Source: Cytophagales bacterium
GTDB lineage: Bacteria > Bacteroidota > Bacteroidia > Cytophagales > Cyclobacteriaceae
DNA length: 64,000 nucleotides
Assembly (NCBI GenBank): GCA_033344775.1
Contig: JAWPMT010000001.1
Location: 124,001 to 188,000 of the forward strand
Reading direction: 5' to 3'
This document shows, piece after piece, positions 35,544-43,811 of this stretch (position 1 is the stretch's first letter; each line of letters starts with the position of its first letter). Under the pieces are notes generated by a model. It was not told the origin of the DNA and made no database searches. It worked only from the letters and a program-made list of their open reading frames with translations. Both the position numbers and the translations under genes were made by a program.

Positions 35544-37193
35544 ATGATGAATCGAATTTTGATTGGCTTGTTGTTTGCTTCGGTGATTGCCTGTACGCCA
35601 AAACCTAAAAATATCATTACGCCCTGGTCACCGTATGACGAGACGGAAGAATTGGCGGCCAATGAAGATCATGAAATTTCCAGAATGCAGTATAAACTCA
35701 TTCAGAGTAAATACCTGGACAAAAACGATATCTGGGCGGATGTTCAGGAACAGATTTTATACTTCACGGAAGAGCAATATCAGGCATTAAGTCCCTTGAT
35801 CTTTGAGCAGGATATTCTGGACATTCAGGAATCCATAGAAGCAGGACAATTGACCTATGAGCAGTTGACGCAGTGGTTCCTTTACCGAATCGTCAAATAT
35901 GAGAATGATTCCAATATGACTTTGCATACGATCATTTCGATCAATCCTAATGCGGTCGCAGAAGCCCGACAAAAGGACAAGGAACGAGCAGAAGGTAATC
36001 ACCCGATATTCGGGATGCCAATTCTGCTGAAAGACAATATTGGAACGGATGGGATGCCTACCACGGCAGGTGCCCATGTCCTGCAGGAGAATAGTTCCTC
36101 AGATGCCTTTATTGTGGAACGCATCAAAGCAAAAGGCGGGATCATTTTAGGAAAAGTTAACCTGAGTGAATGGGCTTATTATTTCTGTGCAGGCTGTCCT
36201 GTTGGATACAGTGCCATCGGTGGCCAAACGCTGAACCCTTACGGTAGAATGGAATTTGAAACCGGTGGTTCAAGTGCTGGAAGCGGAACCAGTATGGCAG
36301 CCAGCTATGCTGTCGCAGCGGTTGGTACAGAAACTTCAGGATCTATTTTGTCTCCTTCAAGTGCCAACTCAATCGTGGGTTTGAAACCGACCATCGGACT
36401 TTTGAGTAGGGACGGAATTGTACCCATTTCAAGCACGTTAGATACACCAGGCCCCATGACCCGTTCTGTTTTTGACAATGCCATTTTACTTTCCGCAATG
36501 ACCGGAGAAGATGATGCAGATGAAACCACGGCAGCCGCTCCTGAGCAAAAGCCGTATTGGCAAGACTTGCCTATGGCTACCTTAGAAGGGGTGCGATTGG
36601 GCGTCAATAGCCAGTTTTTGCAAGACTCATTGTATCAGATTGCAGTAGAACAAGTACAGGCCATGGGAGCAGAGGTCGTGGAGTTTGATCCCGTCCAAGT
36701 CAATTTTCAAGGTTTCCGTACGTTCCTTAATGCGGATATGAAAGTGGACCTTCCTAAATACCTGGCTGATCATGCATCGGACAACATTACGATCAAAACT
36801 GTGGCTGATGTAGTAAAGCACAATTTGCAGGATTCACTTCAAAGAAGCCCATACGGTCAGGCTTTGTTAGACGGTATTGTAGAGGAAAGTATTTCAGAAG
36901 CAGGGTTTGACAGCCTGAAAGCCCGCTTTTTGTCAGAAGCGACCCGATTCTTTGAGACCCCCATGCAGGAACATAACCTGGATGCAATCTTGTCAATCAA
37001 TAATTTCAATGCAGGGCATGCGGCAATGGCCAAATATCCTTGTTTAACCATTCCCATGGGTTATTTGGAATCCGGACAACCTAGGAACCTAACCTTTATC
37101 GGGCGTCCATGGTCAGAGGATCAATTGTTGCAATTGGGGTATGCTTACGAACAACAGACGCTTTACCGTAAGTATCCTGCGAATTATCCCTGA
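35544..37193 (+). CDS. Amidase signature family lipoprotein
   Basis: A 549-residue protein with lipoprotein signal (GLLFASVIACTPK) and, after a ~100-residue N-terminal extension, the amidase signature domain: PILLKDNIGTDGMPTTAG (Lys), TGGSSAGSGTSMAAS (first Ser), TSGSILSPSSANSIVG (nucleophile Ser). It has the same plan as the amidase at 28148 but belongs to a different subgroup with the usual DNIGTDG form. Likely works on envelope or imported amides. Two start ATGs (35544, 35547) are equally good. Confidence 0.88.
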   Translation: MMNRILIGLLFASVIACTPKPKNIITPWSPYDETEELAANEDHEISRMQYKLIQSKYLDKNDIWADVQEQILYFTEEQYQALSPLIFEQDILDIQESIEAGQLTYEQLTQWFLYRIVKYENDSNMTLHTIISINPNAVAEARQKDKERAEGNHPIFGMPILLKDNIGTDGMPTTAGAHVLQENSSSDAFIVERIKAKGGIILGKVNLSEWAYYFCAGCPVGYSAIGGQTLNPYGRMEFETGGSSAGSGTSMAASYAVAAVGTETSGSILSPSSANSIVGLKPTIGLLSRDGIVPISSTLDTPGPMTRSVFDNAILLSAMTGEDDADETTAAAPEQKPYWQDLPMATLEGVRLGVNSQFLQDSLYQIAVEQVQAMGAEVVEFDPVQVNFQGFRTFLNADMKVDLPKYLADHASDNITIKTVADVVKHNLQDSLQRSPYGQALLDGIVEESISEAGFDSLKARFLSEATRFFETPMQEHNLDAILSINNFNAGHAAMAKYPCLTIPMGYLESGQPRNLTFIGRPWSEDQLLQLGYAYEQQTLYRKYPANYP

Positions 37194-37285
37194 TAGATTG
37201 GAGTAAATTTTAACATCTTTGGCCCTCGAGGTTAAAAAAGGCTAAAAATCATGGAATAGGCACAATCTTGGAGATATTCGTGCCT

Positions 37286-38047
37286 GTGAAAAGACTCCCA
37301 ATCACATTTGCTTGTTTATGTGTGCTGACCCAGGTGATGGCGCAACAGTCCATGATTACAGGACATTTGCTGGACTCTACCAGTCAGGAGCCGCTGCAAT
37401 TTGCGCATGTTCAGAATGTCGATCAGGCACTAGGTACGCTGACGGATCGCCTTGGTCGATTTCGAATTCCAGCACAGGTAAAGGATACAGTGGTTTTTTC
37501 GATCGTAGGGTATCAAACCCTGGCATGGATCATTACAGAAAAGCATTTGTCAGATACTGCATTGACGTTCAAACTTCCCGCTGATACCGTGTTACTGAAG
37601 GAAGTGACTATATCCGAATTACCCACTGAAGAAGAATTCAAAAGGCGCATACTTGCCACGAAGGTTGAGGATACTTCATTTTGGTACCATGGGGTGCCCG
37701 AACCTGTCTTCACAGGAGATAAAACATTGGAAAAGAAGTATATTAATAATCCGTTAGTCATTCTGGCGCACCCTATCTCTAGCTTGGGCTATCATTTCAG
37801 TAAGAAGGAAAAGGAACGTCGGAAAATGCATGAAATCAATAAGAGAGCATTCAAGAGAAACCGTGTAGATATGAAATTTACACGTTCATGGGTAGGAGGG
37901 GTCACTAGCTTGAAAGGAGATGTCCTGACTGATTTCATCAGTTTCTGTAATTATGACGTAGCATACCTGGATGAAACGCCGCTTTACATGATCCAGGAAG
38001 ATCTGTTGGTGAAACTGGACGAGTTCCAACAGATTGCTAAGGAATAA
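37286..38047 (+). CDS. Carboxypeptidase regulatory-like domain protein, envelope
   Basis: The best start is GTG 37286 (MKRLPITFACLCVLTQVMAQ signal peptide); TTG 37268 would add six residues. Mature residues ~25-105 fold as the CarboxypepD_reg-like domain common at the N-terminus of TonB receptors (ITGHLLDSTSQEPLQFAHVQ, VFSIVGYQTL), but no barrel follows. The remaining ~130 residues are basic and helical (KKEKERRKMHEINKRAFKRNR). Proteins of this type are widespread in Bacteroidota and lack a known role. Confidence 0.75.
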   Translation: MKRLPITFACLCVLTQVMAQQSMITGHLLDSTSQEPLQFAHVQNVDQALGTLTDRLGRFRIPAQVKDTVVFSIVGYQTLAWIITEKHLSDTALTFKLPADTVLLKEVTISELPTEEEFKRRILATKVEDTSFWYHGVPEPVFTGDKTLEKKYINNPLVILAHPISSLGYHFSKKEKERRKMHEINKRAFKRNRVDMKFTRSWVGGVTSLKGDVLTDFISFCNYDVAYLDETPLYMIQEDLLVKLDEFQQIAKE

Positions 38048-38107
38048 CCTGCTTTATCGCTACTACGGTAACCCAATCTGTAGTTGCCTCGTATATTTGC
38101 CACAGTT

Positions 38108-39145
38108 ATGAAAAAAACCATTTTGATCCTGATTGCCATAGGGATGGCGTTGGGGTCAGTTGCACAAAACAACGAAGCTTCACCACTTGATAATTTACCT
38201 CCTTATATCCGACAACTTACACATTTTGGCGAGCGTGCCGACTGGTCGCTGAACGGAGAGAAGATCATGTTTCTGGAAAAGACCTTTGGGGACGTTTATG
38301 AAGTTGAATATTTGACAGGTAAGATTCGCCCCTTGACCCATCACTTTTTTCATGAAGGTTTTGTTCGGGCACTGTATTTAGCTAATGGTGATATTTTGCT
38401 ATCCGGTTCACGAGTATTTGATGCAGGAGATCCATGGAAAAGCAGAGATGCGCGAAACGCAGAGCTATGGGTACTGAAAGCGGACTTATCAGGTCCTCCG
38501 GTTCCTTTGGGTGTGCATTGTAAGGAAGGCCCGGCAGTTTCCCGGTTACAAATGAAAATTGCCTGGGCCCTGGGCAATCACATGTATCAGGGTGAAATTG
38601 CCTACGAAAATGGAGTGCCCAAGTTGGTCAAGACAAAATCTCTATTCACAAATGCGGATTTACCACAGACCACTATAGGATGGACACTGGAAGCGCAGAA
38701 CTTTCGATTGCCCAAGGAAGAAGAGCTGATGTTTATGGCGGTGAAAAGCACCGGAAAGGCCGCTGCTGAGGTCATGGGTTTCAATACCAAAACAGGCAGT
38801 TTTGTCAATTATACAGAGAATCCTGAGATGTACGATGAGCCGGAAGGTACCTTTCCTGATGGGAAGCGGATCCTTGTAGAAAGCAACAGGCACCGTCCCG
38901 AATATCACGGGATGCAAAGTTTCTTGACACTGGATATTTATGAGCTGTTGTTGGATAAATCGGGCTACATGGAACGGATTACCTACTTCAATGACAACCC
39001 CAAATACAAAGCTTCAAACCCGGTGGTCAGTGACGATGGCGGATTCATCGCCTTTCAATATGCCCTGACCGAAGATGCCGCAGGACGGGGCCGAGGTATT
39101 CTAGTAATGGATTATGAAGCCTGGAAGGCGAGTAAGAAGAAGTGA
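38108..39145 (+). CDS. TolB/PD40 beta-propeller-like secreted protein
   Basis: From ATG 38108 (a TTG at 38084 is less likely) the protein has 345 residues and a signal peptide ending near SVAQ. The mature part consists of propeller-type repeats: RADWSLNGEKIMFLEK, YLANGDILLSG, EGTFPDGKRILVESNR, NPVVSDDGGFIAFQYA. These resemble TolB/PD40 blades found in periplasmic binding or scaffolding proteins. No catalytic motif is seen. It ends at a strong hairpin shared with the facing GMC gene. Confidence 0.72.
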   Translation: MKKTILILIAIGMALGSVAQNNEASPLDNLPPYIRQLTHFGERADWSLNGEKIMFLEKTFGDVYEVEYLTGKIRPLTHHFFHEGFVRALYLANGDILLSGSRVFDAGDPWKSRDARNAELWVLKADLSGPPVPLGVHCKEGPAVSRLQMKIAWALGNHMYQGEIAYENGVPKLVKTKSLFTNADLPQTTIGWTLEAQNFRLPKEEELMFMAVKSTGKAAAEVMGFNTKTGSFVNYTENPEMYDEPEGTFPDGKRILVESNRHRPEYHGMQSFLTLDIYELLLDKSGYMERITYFNDNPKYKASNPVVSDDGGFIAFQYALTEDAAGRGRGILVMDYEAWKASKKK

Positions 39146-39153
39146 TTGATCCT

Positions 39154-39183
39154 CCTCAGCGTCATTCTTCGAAGACGCTGAGG
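39154..39183. terminator. Hairpin between convergent genes
   Basis: CCTCAGCGTC (39154-39163) pairs perfectly with GACGCTGAGG (39174-39183) with a ten-base loop; GATTTTTCT follows seven bases later. It lies between the propeller protein stop and the GMC oxidoreductase stop and may serve both strands. Confidence 0.7.
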
Positions 39184-39231
39184 AAACAGGATTTTTCTAA
39201 GCTGCTGACTTGGGTTATTACGGACTTAGTT

Positions 39232-40929
39232 TCAAGTCAACTCCTCCCAATTCTCCATAGCAAAGTGTGCTGCCCTGGCTGTAAGAGCCATGAAAGTCAA
39301 TGAAGGGTTTTGTGTTGCCGTGGATGTCATACAGGCGCCATCTGTCACAAAAACATTCTTACAGGCATGCAGGCGATTCCACTTGTCTAGCATCGACGTT
39401 TTGGGGTCTTTTCCCATACGAACACCACCCATCTCATGAATGTCGTTCCCAGGATTTCGACCATTATCTCTGGTGCCAATGTTGGTGAAGCCAGCCTTTT
39501 CAAACATGTCCGTGAATTGCTCAAAAAAGTCCTTCAGCATTTTCTCGTCATTGTCGTCGTAATCGACATCAACATGCAGCAAGGGAATGCCCCATTGATC
39601 TTTTTGTTCCGCACTTAAAGCCACGAAATTGGAAGCTTTTGGAATGGTTTCTCCCATCATGTGAGAGCTTACATGCCACAAGCCGTCCTCTTGTGTAGCC
39701 AATAAGTTTTCGGCGAGCGTTGCTCCAAATCCTTCAGTATTAACCGGTCGGTTTGGTCGAGCTCCGAATCCTGCAGCATAGCCCCTGAGGAAGTCCGTTT
39801 CTTGCAGTTTCACATTGCGGAACCTGGGTAAATATGCGCTGGTTGGTCTTCTGCCCTGAGTCGTTTTATTAGGATGACCTTCATGGGTACCCCAGATATT
39901 TCCCCGATAATTATGGAACGCGATGTATTTTCCCAATAGGTCATTATCATTTCCTAATCCATTAGGGAATCGATCTGACGTGGAATTGAGCAAAATGAGG
40001 TTCGTGTTCAACGTGGCTGCATTAACGAAAATCACCTTTGCAAAGTACTCCGTAGTTTCATTTGTATTGGCGTCGATTACCCTGACCCCAGTAGCACGAC
40101 CTTCCTTTTCGTCATAAATGATCGAATGAACGACCGAATGCGGCCTCAAGGTAAGATTGCCTGTTTTTTGCGCCCAGGGTATCAAGGTAGAATTGGCATT
40201 GAAATAACCACCAAAAGGACATCCACGTTCACAAATGGAACGCGAAGCACAAAGCCCACGACCTTGTTGCTGGAAGATAGGCTTCGTTTCTGTCAAGTGT
40301 GCACAACGCGCATAGATCACATGACGATCATCATAGTTTTGCTTCACAGAACCTTGAAAGTATTCCTCCACGCAGTTCAGGTCCCAGGCTTTCAGGAAAT
40401 CACCATCCGGAAGCGTGTCCAGGCCGTCACTATTCCCTGAAACTCCAACAAATTGTTCGACATACGTATACCAGTCTTTCAGGTCATTGTATCGAATGGG
40501 CCAATCCACCGCAAAACCATCTCGTGCGGGCCCTTCAAAATCATAATCACTCCATCGCTGTACTTGTCTGGCCCACATGATGGACTTACCACCGACCTGA
40601 TAACCACGTAACCAATCAAAAGGCTTTTCCTGGATGTAAGGGTGTTCATTATCCTTAGCAAAGAAGTGTGTGGTATCTTCCCGGAATGCGTAACACCTTG
40701 AAGCGATCGGGTTTTCTTCTTTGTTTTGCCTGGAAAGCTGGCCCCGGTGTTTGAATTCCCAGGGCAACATGTTAGTTGTTGGGTAATCTTGCAAATGCAC
40801 AACATCCCGGCCTCGTTCCAGTAACAGGGTTTTCATGCCTTTTTCGCAAAATTCTTTCGCTGCCCATCCGCCGGTCATTCCTGCACCGATCACGATGGTA
40901 TCAAAGTGATGATCTGTTTGTTGGGGCAT
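39232..40929 (-). CDS. GMC family FAD-dependent oxidoreductase
   Basis: A 565-residue protein with N-terminal FAD motif (IVIGAGMTGGWAAKEFCEKG), the YQVGGKSIMWARQVQR loop, a cysteine cluster CPFGGYFNANS, and the C-terminal active-site region with HEMGGVRMGKDP and TATQNPSLTFMALTARAA. It fits the gluconate/alcohol dehydrogenase large-subunit group of GMC enzymes. The gene follows its probable small subunit by three bases. No signal peptide of its own; such subunits are exported with the Tat-bearing partner. Probably oxidises a sugar or sugar acid in the periplasm. Confidence 0.9.
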   Translation of the reverse strand: MPQQTDHHFDTIVIGAGMTGGWAAKEFCEKGMKTLLLERGRDVVHLQDYPTTNMLPWEFKHRGQLSRQNKEENPIASRCYAFREDTTHFFAKDNEHPYIQEKPFDWLRGYQVGGKSIMWARQVQRWSDYDFEGPARDGFAVDWPIRYNDLKDWYTYVEQFVGVSGNSDGLDTLPDGDFLKAWDLNCVEEYFQGSVKQNYDDRHVIYARCAHLTETKPIFQQQGRGLCASRSICERGCPFGGYFNANSTLIPWAQKTGNLTLRPHSVVHSIIYDEKEGRATGVRVIDANTNETTEYFAKVIFVNAATLNTNLILLNSTSDRFPNGLGNDNDLLGKYIAFHNYRGNIWGTHEGHPNKTTQGRRPTSAYLPRFRNVKLQETDFLRGYAAGFGARPNRPVNTEGFGATLAENLLATQEDGLWHVSSHMMGETIPKASNFVALSAEQKDQWGIPLLHVDVDYDDNDEKMLKDFFEQFTDMFEKAGFTNIGTRDNGRNPGNDIHEMGGVRMGKDPKTSMLDKWNRLHACKNVFVTDGACMTSTATQNPSLTFMALTARAAHFAMENWEELT

Positions 40930-40932
40930 GGA

Positions 40933-41454
40933 TTATGCGTTTACGTTTTTACAACCCAGGTAATACCCCGGAGCAAATTCAAAATCTAGTTTTTCAGACA
41001 TGAAGAATTGAGATGAAGTGTAATGTCGAACCGTCAGGTTTTTGGTGGTCGATAAAAAGTATTTGAGGCTTTTCGGGTAGATATCGGAATGGGTAATTTC
41101 GGTAAAGAGCAATATGTGTTGTTGCTCATTCAATTCCGTAAATGATTTTTGATACTCGTCCTTGATCAATTGTTTGAAGAGTTGAAATCCCCTGACAAAC
41201 CTTGTGCTTTCCTTTTCACTATAAACATCGTTGACCATATTCAGGACAAAATCCTCAGGTGTTTCCATGGTTTCTATAGCTGTATCACCTTGAGGAAGAA
41301 TGGCCTTCGTTAGTTGACCCATCAGATGATAGTCACCGGGAGCCAGGTTCAATTGATCAAATACAGGTTCTTTTTCTTCCAGTGAACAACCAGGAAGGAG
41401 CGCAATTCCTCCGGCAATCACAGCCAGGTTTTGGACGGCTTTTCTTCTTTTCAT
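40933..41454 (-). CDS. Gluconate 2-dehydrogenase subunit 3 family protein
   Basis: A 173-residue protein with twin-arginine-like leader MKRRKAVQNLAVIAGGIALLPGC that also ends in a lipobox. The mature part has the family's features: LMGQLTKAILPQGDTAIE near the start and helices around FVRGFQLFKQLIKDEY. Such subunits pair with GMC dehydrogenases and may carry them through the Tat pathway; the partner gene is three bases downstream. It is divergent from the haloperoxidase-type gene. Confidence 0.87.
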   Translation of the reverse strand: MKRRKAVQNLAVIAGGIALLPGCSLEEKEPVFDQLNLAPGDYHLMGQLTKAILPQGDTAIETMETPEDFVLNMVNDVYSEKESTRFVRGFQLFKQLIKDEYQKSFTELNEQQHILLFTEITHSDIYPKSLKYFLSTTKNLTVRHYTSSQFFMSEKLDFEFAPGYYLGCKNVNA

Positions 41455-41665
41455 GGGAAAGGGTTATAGCAAACAGTGAATTTATCATGTTTATTACGCA
41501 ATGCCATAAATCGGTACAGCCGTCGCCGTAAAGTGGAACATCTTCCTAGGGAGAATAAGTTGCAGTGTGCCTGTTTTCGATAAGTTTACAAGACCTGGCA
41601 ACCATTTACCACTATATGTTCGTAATGCACTCGAATATCACTATTTCAATACTCAATATAATTTT

Positions 41666-41700
41666 TTCGGATACAGCTTCCATTAGATAATGTATTCGAA
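41666..41700. promoter_or_regulatory. Dyad with TGTATTCGAA half-site
   Basis: TTCGGATACA (41666-41675) and TGTATTCGAA (41691-41700) are inverted at 9 of 10 positions with a 15-base spacer. It lies 26 bases before the ATG at 41727 and 212 bases from the divergent dehydrogenase start. The half-site matches the palindrome at 30591-30606. Confidence 0.4.
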
Positions 41701-41726
41701 GGAATCTCACTAAAAGGACAAACAGA

Positions 41727-43115
41727 ATGAATACAATGAAAAAAAATGCATGGATGGTTCTGGCACTACTGGTGCTGTTGGCCGCTTGTAATGATGATGA
41801 AACATTGACCAACAACATTGACCTAGGAGAAACAATCAATACAGATGTCTCTTTGGCCGACGGGCACCTCACTTATGGTTGGACCAACGTCCTGTTGGAT
41901 TTAGAAAGGTACGCGCAGGGTCGACCCAATGGCAGTGCCAGAGCGATGGCCTATATCTACCTGGCGGCTTACGAAACGATGGTGCCGAACATGGAAGGCT
42001 ATGCATCGATGGATGACCGGTTTCGTGGATTACGCATCAGAAACAGTGAAATAGAAGATGATGTGAATTTCGATCTGGCTTTAAATACGGCGTTTACAGT
42101 AGCTCTGGAGCATTTCTTACTGAATCTTCCAACCGAACAGCGTGCAGCGCTAGAGGCGGTGAGTGTTTCCTATGAAGAACAATTGGCCGCGGGGTTATCC
42201 GAAGAAGTAATCTCAGTTTCCAAAAGTTGGGGCAATTATGTCGCTGAACAAGTGATCGAATACAGTCAGGATGATGAAAATGCAGAACAGCAATTATTGG
42301 ATCCACAGCCATTGTCTTATGAGCCACCGACCGGAGATGGTTTCTGGACCTATTCAGCCGATCCGGAACGTGCCTTGTTTCCGTATTGGGGTGAAAAAGC
42401 ACGAACGTTCATCATTTCACCGGATGAAACCACGACTGTCGCACCCATTGAGTACAGCGAAGAAGAAGGGAGTGCCTACTATGAAGAAATGATGGAAGTG
42501 TACACGGTCAATAACGAAGCTAAAACCACTAATACCGAACAATTATGGATTGCAGAATTCTGGAGTGACGATGTAGAAGGCATGATGATGAGCCCGCCTG
42601 TGCGGCAAATTTCCATTGCCAATCAATTGGTGGCGAATTTTGACCTGGATCAGGAAACATCATTAGCTATGCTATTAAAGCTGGGTTTTGCCTTAAATGA
42701 TGCTGCCGTAGCGGCCTGGAAATACAAATACGATTACATGGTAATGCGACCTAATGTTTTCATTCATGATTTCATTGATCCTGATTATCAGACCAATTTG
42801 TACCGATTAGTGTATTGGCCCAATCCAAGTTTTCCAGGCTATCCTTCCGGTCACAGCACGTTTGCATCCGCGGGAGCAGGAGTGATGATCGATTATTTTG
42901 GCAATGCGGTCAATTTCACGGATCGTACCCACGAAGGAAGAGAAGAGTTTTTGGGAGAGCCTCGAACCTTTGCCACTTTGGAAGACATGGCGGAAGAAAA
43001 TGCCTATTCCAGAATTCCACTAGGCGTGCACCTGAGAATGGACTGTACCGAAGGCTTGCGATTAGGTTATGAAATTGCAGATGCGGTGAATGCGCTGGAT
43101 ATGAGTAGGGAATAA
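41727..43115 (+). CDS. Vanadium-dependent haloperoxidase-type lipoprotein (PAP2 superfamily)
   Basis: A 462-residue lipoprotein (MKKNAWMVLALLVLLAAC; ATG 41727 or 41736). All three vanadate/phosphate-binding motifs are complete: K-x6-RP in KYDYMVMRP, PSGHS in GYPSGHSTFAS, and SR-x5-H-x3-D in SRIPLGVHLRMD. An N-terminal helical domain (~25-250) precedes them, as in Bacteroidota members. It may oxidise halides with peroxide or act as an acid phosphatase; the motifs are shared by both. It is followed by a terminator. Confidence 0.88.
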   Translation: MNTMKKNAWMVLALLVLLAACNDDETLTNNIDLGETINTDVSLADGHLTYGWTNVLLDLERYAQGRPNGSARAMAYIYLAAYETMVPNMEGYASMDDRFRGLRIRNSEIEDDVNFDLALNTAFTVALEHFLLNLPTEQRAALEAVSVSYEEQLAAGLSEEVISVSKSWGNYVAEQVIEYSQDDENAEQQLLDPQPLSYEPPTGDGFWTYSADPERALFPYWGEKARTFIISPDETTTVAPIEYSEEEGSAYYEEMMEVYTVNNEAKTTNTEQLWIAEFWSDDVEGMMMSPPVRQISIANQLVANFDLDQETSLAMLLKLGFALNDAAVAAWKYKYDYMVMRPNVFIHDFIDPDYQTNLYRLVYWPNPSFPGYPSGHSTFASAGAGVMIDYFGNAVNFTDRTHEGREEFLGEPRTFATLEDMAEENAYSRIPLGVHLRMDCTEGLRLGYEIADAVNALDMSRE

Positions 43116-43146
43116 GGATCAGTCTAAAAATACAATGCCCTTATAG

Positions 43147-43181
43147 AATCCCCGAGTTCGTGGCGACTTGGGGATTTTTTT
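43147..43181. terminator. Intrinsic terminator
   Basis: AATCCCC (43147-43153) pairs with GGGGATT (43170-43176), extended by AGT/ACT in the inner part, and T residues run to 43181. It follows the haloperoxidase-type gene by 31 bases and faces the broken gene at 43186. Confidence 0.85.
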
Positions 43182-43185
43182 GGTT

Positions 43186-43798
43186 TTAGTTTAATAGACT
43201 ACTATCCAAATGCTCATTCAGAGATAAGACTTTGATCAGCGTATCTATCTTGTCATCCATTCGGTAAGTACTGGGCATGTGAAACATTTCACGGAAAGCC
43301 ATTTGGTGCATGCGATCCAGAAACAATCCCATGGCATTCTCATCTACATTGCCATCCATATAGGCTTGATAAATAACGCTGAAATGTTCGGCTCTGTGTT
43401 CGTAGTGTGGTGAATGATGGATCACCAGCCATGGCGCCCCGGCCGCCTCTTTGCCAACACACACTGTCGATGTTGGGGTATCCAAATTTTTCAAAGACCG
43501 CTACGATTCGAAAGTAGTTTTCTGTATCAGTCTGGTTGATTTTCTTCCACATGTTTTGATGCGCTTCTGAATCGTATCCGTGGGTTTCTACCAATTGCTT
43601 AGCCGCGATACGGTATTGTTGATCGAGGTTCAAGATGTTATCCAGGTAAGCCTGAAGCTTTGCATGATCCGTTAAAGCTTGAATTTCTTGTTCTATTTTG
43701 TTCAATAGTTCCTCATTGGGTTCATACAGCTTTTCAAGTTCATGCATCGGTTTTAAGCATGCACATAGCAGGATGCTCAGAAGTATTAATTGTCTCAA
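43186..43798 (-). pseudogene. DUF6624-like lipoprotein, frameshifted
   Basis: A TTG at 43798 gives a good lipoprotein signal (RQLILLSILLCAC). The first frame runs through LDQQYRIAAKQLVE and FEKFGYPNIDSV, then becomes nonsense; the second frame resumes with VGKEAAGAPWLVIHHSPHYEHRAEHFSVIYQA to the stop at 43186. The joined protein, with its D-Q-x-R and G-x-EA-x-x-A-x-WL-V-x-H patterns, resembles the DUF6624 family. The break lies in GTGTGTGTT (minus strand, around 43463-43472), a short TG repeat where slippage is likely. Function of the family is unknown. Confidence 0.68.
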
Positions 43799-43811
43799 AT
43801 GCTGTTCGTTT

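Noticed and set aside
38081-38100. TATATTTG near 38092 as a Bacteroidota -7 element for the propeller gene
   Set aside because: No TTTG-type -33 element is found at a fitting distance, and the start codon would be almost leaderless.
26694-43472. Programmed frameshifting in the two broken genes (26546 and 43186)
   Set aside because: Neither site has a known slippery heptamer with a following stem or pseudoknot; mutation or sequencing error is simpler.
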